This document shows, piece by piece, positions 61,431 to 64,000 of a DNA stretch of 64,000 bases. The notes beneath the pieces were generated by a model that did no database searches, was not told the DNA's origin, and saw nothing but the letters and a program-made list of their open reading frames with translations. The position numbers and the translations under genes were made by a program. Each line of letters starts with the position of its first letter. Within the stretch, counting starts at the first letter, position 1. The DNA is from Engraulis encrasicolus (taxonomy: Eukaryota; Chordata; Actinopteri; Clupeiformes; Engraulidae), in NCBI RefSeq assembly GCF_034702125.1, contig NC_085872.1:30694134-30758133 (forward strand), read 5' to 3'.

Positions 61431-62375
61431 GTGTACTTATTGGGGGGATGTGGTGGCCATCAAAGTGGATTCTAACAGGATGCATCACCAACATAACCCG
61501 AGGAAGAGTAACAGAGTAACACTGATCTAAGAGTAACACTGATCTAATATGACTCCACATTGATTTTTTTCACGTGCAAAACTATAGAACAATGATTTGA
61601 TGGTGTCATCTCCATCAGGCTTTGAGCACATGGTCAGGACCATTTGTCAAGTTAGGGCATGACAGCAACGTTCTCCAGCCAGCCGTTTGAGTTAATGTCT
61701 CAGTAATGAAGGAGAGTCAGCATCAATAACACATCAAATTGATACCACACTTGACATGTGATAGGCACCGTGTGGCCTTAGATGCAGAGAGTCAAGTGTC
61801 TGTGTGTAGTAGTAAGACCGGGGACAACCCTCTATAGGTATTAGACATAACCATATTACAGGGTCCTTGACAAAATGATTGGGGCGTCTGTGATCAATAT
61901 GAACACAAGATCCCAGGCAACATGAGGAGAGCCTGTAGGAGGTTTAAACGGAAATGCTTATTGGATAATGGATAGCCACATTAAGATGTACGAAATGACT
62001 TCACTTTCGAGTATTCCACTTTCTAAACTAACTCTAATCAAATTGCGGAGGGCTTATAGGCAATATCCCAACACAGTCCCCCTGTGCTAAGCAAGCTTAT
62101 AGCATGGCTGTGACATGTGTTGGCATTTGTCTGTGCCTGTTAGGTGCTAATATGCAATAATAATAATCAGGCAGAAGTGTGTAAAAAAACAATCACCTGT
62201 CAGCTAGCAGCTCTCTTGGGCCACAGCCCATCATGGCTACCTGAGTGGCACTGGCAGCAAATGAACCCATGGTGTGTGACTTTCTTACTATCTCTCCCTG
62301 GCATCAGAGCTCACCGTTACGGAGTGTTTGTGAGTCCTTTTGGAGATGGGCAGCATCATTATTGCTCTGTTTACA

Positions 62376-62566
62376 TGATGTTTTTAATTCTGAACTAACA
62401 ATTCAGAATTAAATAGTGCAGTCGAGTTCCCTTTGATCTTTCATTTAATTCCAAATTGTGAAGCGTTTACATAGCGTTTACATGGCGTTTTCAAAAGCGG
62501 AATAAAGCTTTATTAAAAATTAAAGAGTTCATTCAGAATTACATGTCCCATGCAAACGTAGTGACT
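62376..62566. mobile_element. degenerate MITE with AATTCTGAA/TTCAGAATTA ends
   Basis: TTTAATTCTGAA near the left end is mirrored by TTCAGAATTACATG near the right end. Internal GTTTACAT repeats and CTTTGAT are shared with 46165-46275. Confidence 0.4.
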
Positions 62567-62764
62567 GTCCACACATCGAAAGCACTGTGCTATACATCAA
62601 GTTAAAAAAAAACCTTTTTAGTGTTTTTTTCTCTGTGTAATTTCATCCCTAATCACTGGTCATAAATCACTGCAGTTCTTTTACTTTTCTGGCTCAAGGA
62701 AACCATCCATTATCTTTAATGTCCGGGCACTGTGTCTGTTATTGTTTGCTTCTCTGTGTGCATG

Positions 62765-62892
<128 letters not shown>

Positions 62893-63042
62893 CATGTGTC
62901 AGTGTGCTTTAAGCAAAATGCATCTTTGATTTATAGCGAGCCGGTCCGTCCTCGCGCCCAGTCAACCAGCAGTTCTCCTGCGTGGTGTGTTGTCCTATGA
63001 TCTGCTGCCGCTGAGAGCCTCCAGAATGGGCGGGGGGGAGGT

Positions 63043-63075
<33 letters not shown>

Positions 63076-63115
63076 GGGGAGGGGGGGGGGGGGGGGGGGG
63101 GGGGGGAGGGGGGGT
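63043..63115 (+). repeat. (GT)n then poly-G tract
   Basis: GT units pass into G runs interrupted by single A bases, including one run of about 25 G; quadruplex-prone and likely hard to sequence. Confidence 0.9.
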
Positions 63116-63349
63116 CAGGCAGTCTCGCCCCTTTCTCACAGTTCAGAGTGCTTCACACACTGCCAGTCGAGAGCAGCATTTTGAAATAATTGCTAATTGC
63201 ACCACTTCAGCTTTCTAGTAAAAAAGGGGCATTATTTTTCATTTCACCACAGCCCTAAAGGGTTTTGTTTTGCTCGCATGCTTGTGTAACAAACTACTGT
63301 GAGTGTTTTCTCACTGATTATTCTTGTCAATGGGAGTCCACGGCCTTCC

Positions 63350-63765
63350 TTCCTTAAAGGGATATGCCACCTCCAGGTCAAATTAAGTGTCTTCCCGCAG
63401 TCCCAAGAATTGAATAAAATGGTGGAATCATTTTCCATGCCACCCAGCATTGTCCCTATGAATCTATCAGCACTGACCGCAGTTTAGTTACACATAGTAG
63501 CTGCAGTCTTGCGTCGCAAATTTACTCTATAGCTTTTTCCAATTACTTTCTGGGTCCTGTACATTCACATTCAGTACAAATTAACATGGAGGGCTTTGGC
63601 CGAAATCTTTTTATGGTGACACAAGACAGCAGCTAATATGCAAATCTAAGCTACGTTCAGTGCTGACAGATTCGGGCAATGATGGAAAAGGCTTCCACCC
63701 TCTTAAAGTAGTCTTGGGAGTGCGGGGAGACATCACCCTCCAACCTGCAGCAAATGGGTTAACTT
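63350..63765. other. probable old repeat, no gene
   Basis: Starts with TTAAAGGGATATGCCACC, a phrase typical of dispersed teleost repeats, and ends near GGGTTAAC. No inverted end was confirmed. Confidence 0.3.
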
Positions 63766-64000
63766 CACTTGACCCTGAGATATCACAAAAACATTATAAA
63801 GATTACATGAATGATTATTAAGTATTCTTAACATACAGTAGCCATGATGTCCATAGGGCTTTACGGCTACACAGTTATCATATGACCGTATCATAAAACC
63901 TAATGTTATAGCCACAGACCATTAGCGATAAAATTGTAAAAATATAGCACCTAGCAGCCATTGAAAAATAGATACAGTACGTCTGTATAACCTCAATTCA

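Overview
The window is vertebrate, and specifically ray-finned fish, genomic DNA. The evidence is one intron-containing aquaporin gene with canonical GT-AG introns, long CA/GT and CT/GA microsatellites, and many transposon remnants of teleost type: L2-like and other non-LTR fragments, Tc1/mariner, hAT-like, piggyBac-like TTAA elements, a tRNA-derived SINE and foldback MITEs. The species cannot be named from sequence alone.

The only protein-coding gene I can support is aqp4 (aquaporin-4), on the minus strand at 11765-15600. All five coding exons are assigned with phase-consistent splice sites: 15600-15488, 15032-14615, 14403-14239, 13910-13830 and 12052-11765. They give a 354-residue long form, or 305 residues from the methionine matching human Met23. 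Both NPA motifs, the F/H/A/R selectivity-filter residues and the C-terminal PDZ ligand SSV are present. The stop codon is in the context TGA CTA, the motif that drives readthrough in mammalian AQP4. Reading on gives an 11-residue tail ending in ETNL, itself a plausible PDZ ligand.

Layout. 1-10.2 kb: no gene, with a large palindromic MITE (2520-3159), a TTAA-flanked MITE (6234-6675) and a short-loop G-quadruplex motif (9832-9848). 10.3-11.7 kb: a MITE, then a decayed LINE reverse transcriptase whose 3' end abuts aqp4. 11.7-15.7 kb: aqp4. 15.7-64 kb: gene-poor DNA with a Tc1/mariner remnant (about 16.46-17.25 kb), LINE fragment (18.9-19.2 kb), a 3-kb hAT-like element with very long inverted arms (24373-27350), several smaller MITEs, a 2-kb palindromic element (about 43.8-45.8 kb), a SINE (47.0-47.2 kb), and a foldback element (48.2-50.6 kb) whose right arm is interrupted by a 1.8-kb piggyBac-like element at a TTAA site.

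Between the repeats lie stretches of mixed composition with homeodomain, POU and SOX-like motifs that look like candidate conserved noncoding elements, but this cannot be shown without alignment. No prokaryote-type operon, CRISPR array, rRNA or functional tRNA gene was seen. The strongest leads are the aqp4 readthrough cassette, its unusual N-terminal extension, and the nested or palindromic transposons with intact target-site duplications.
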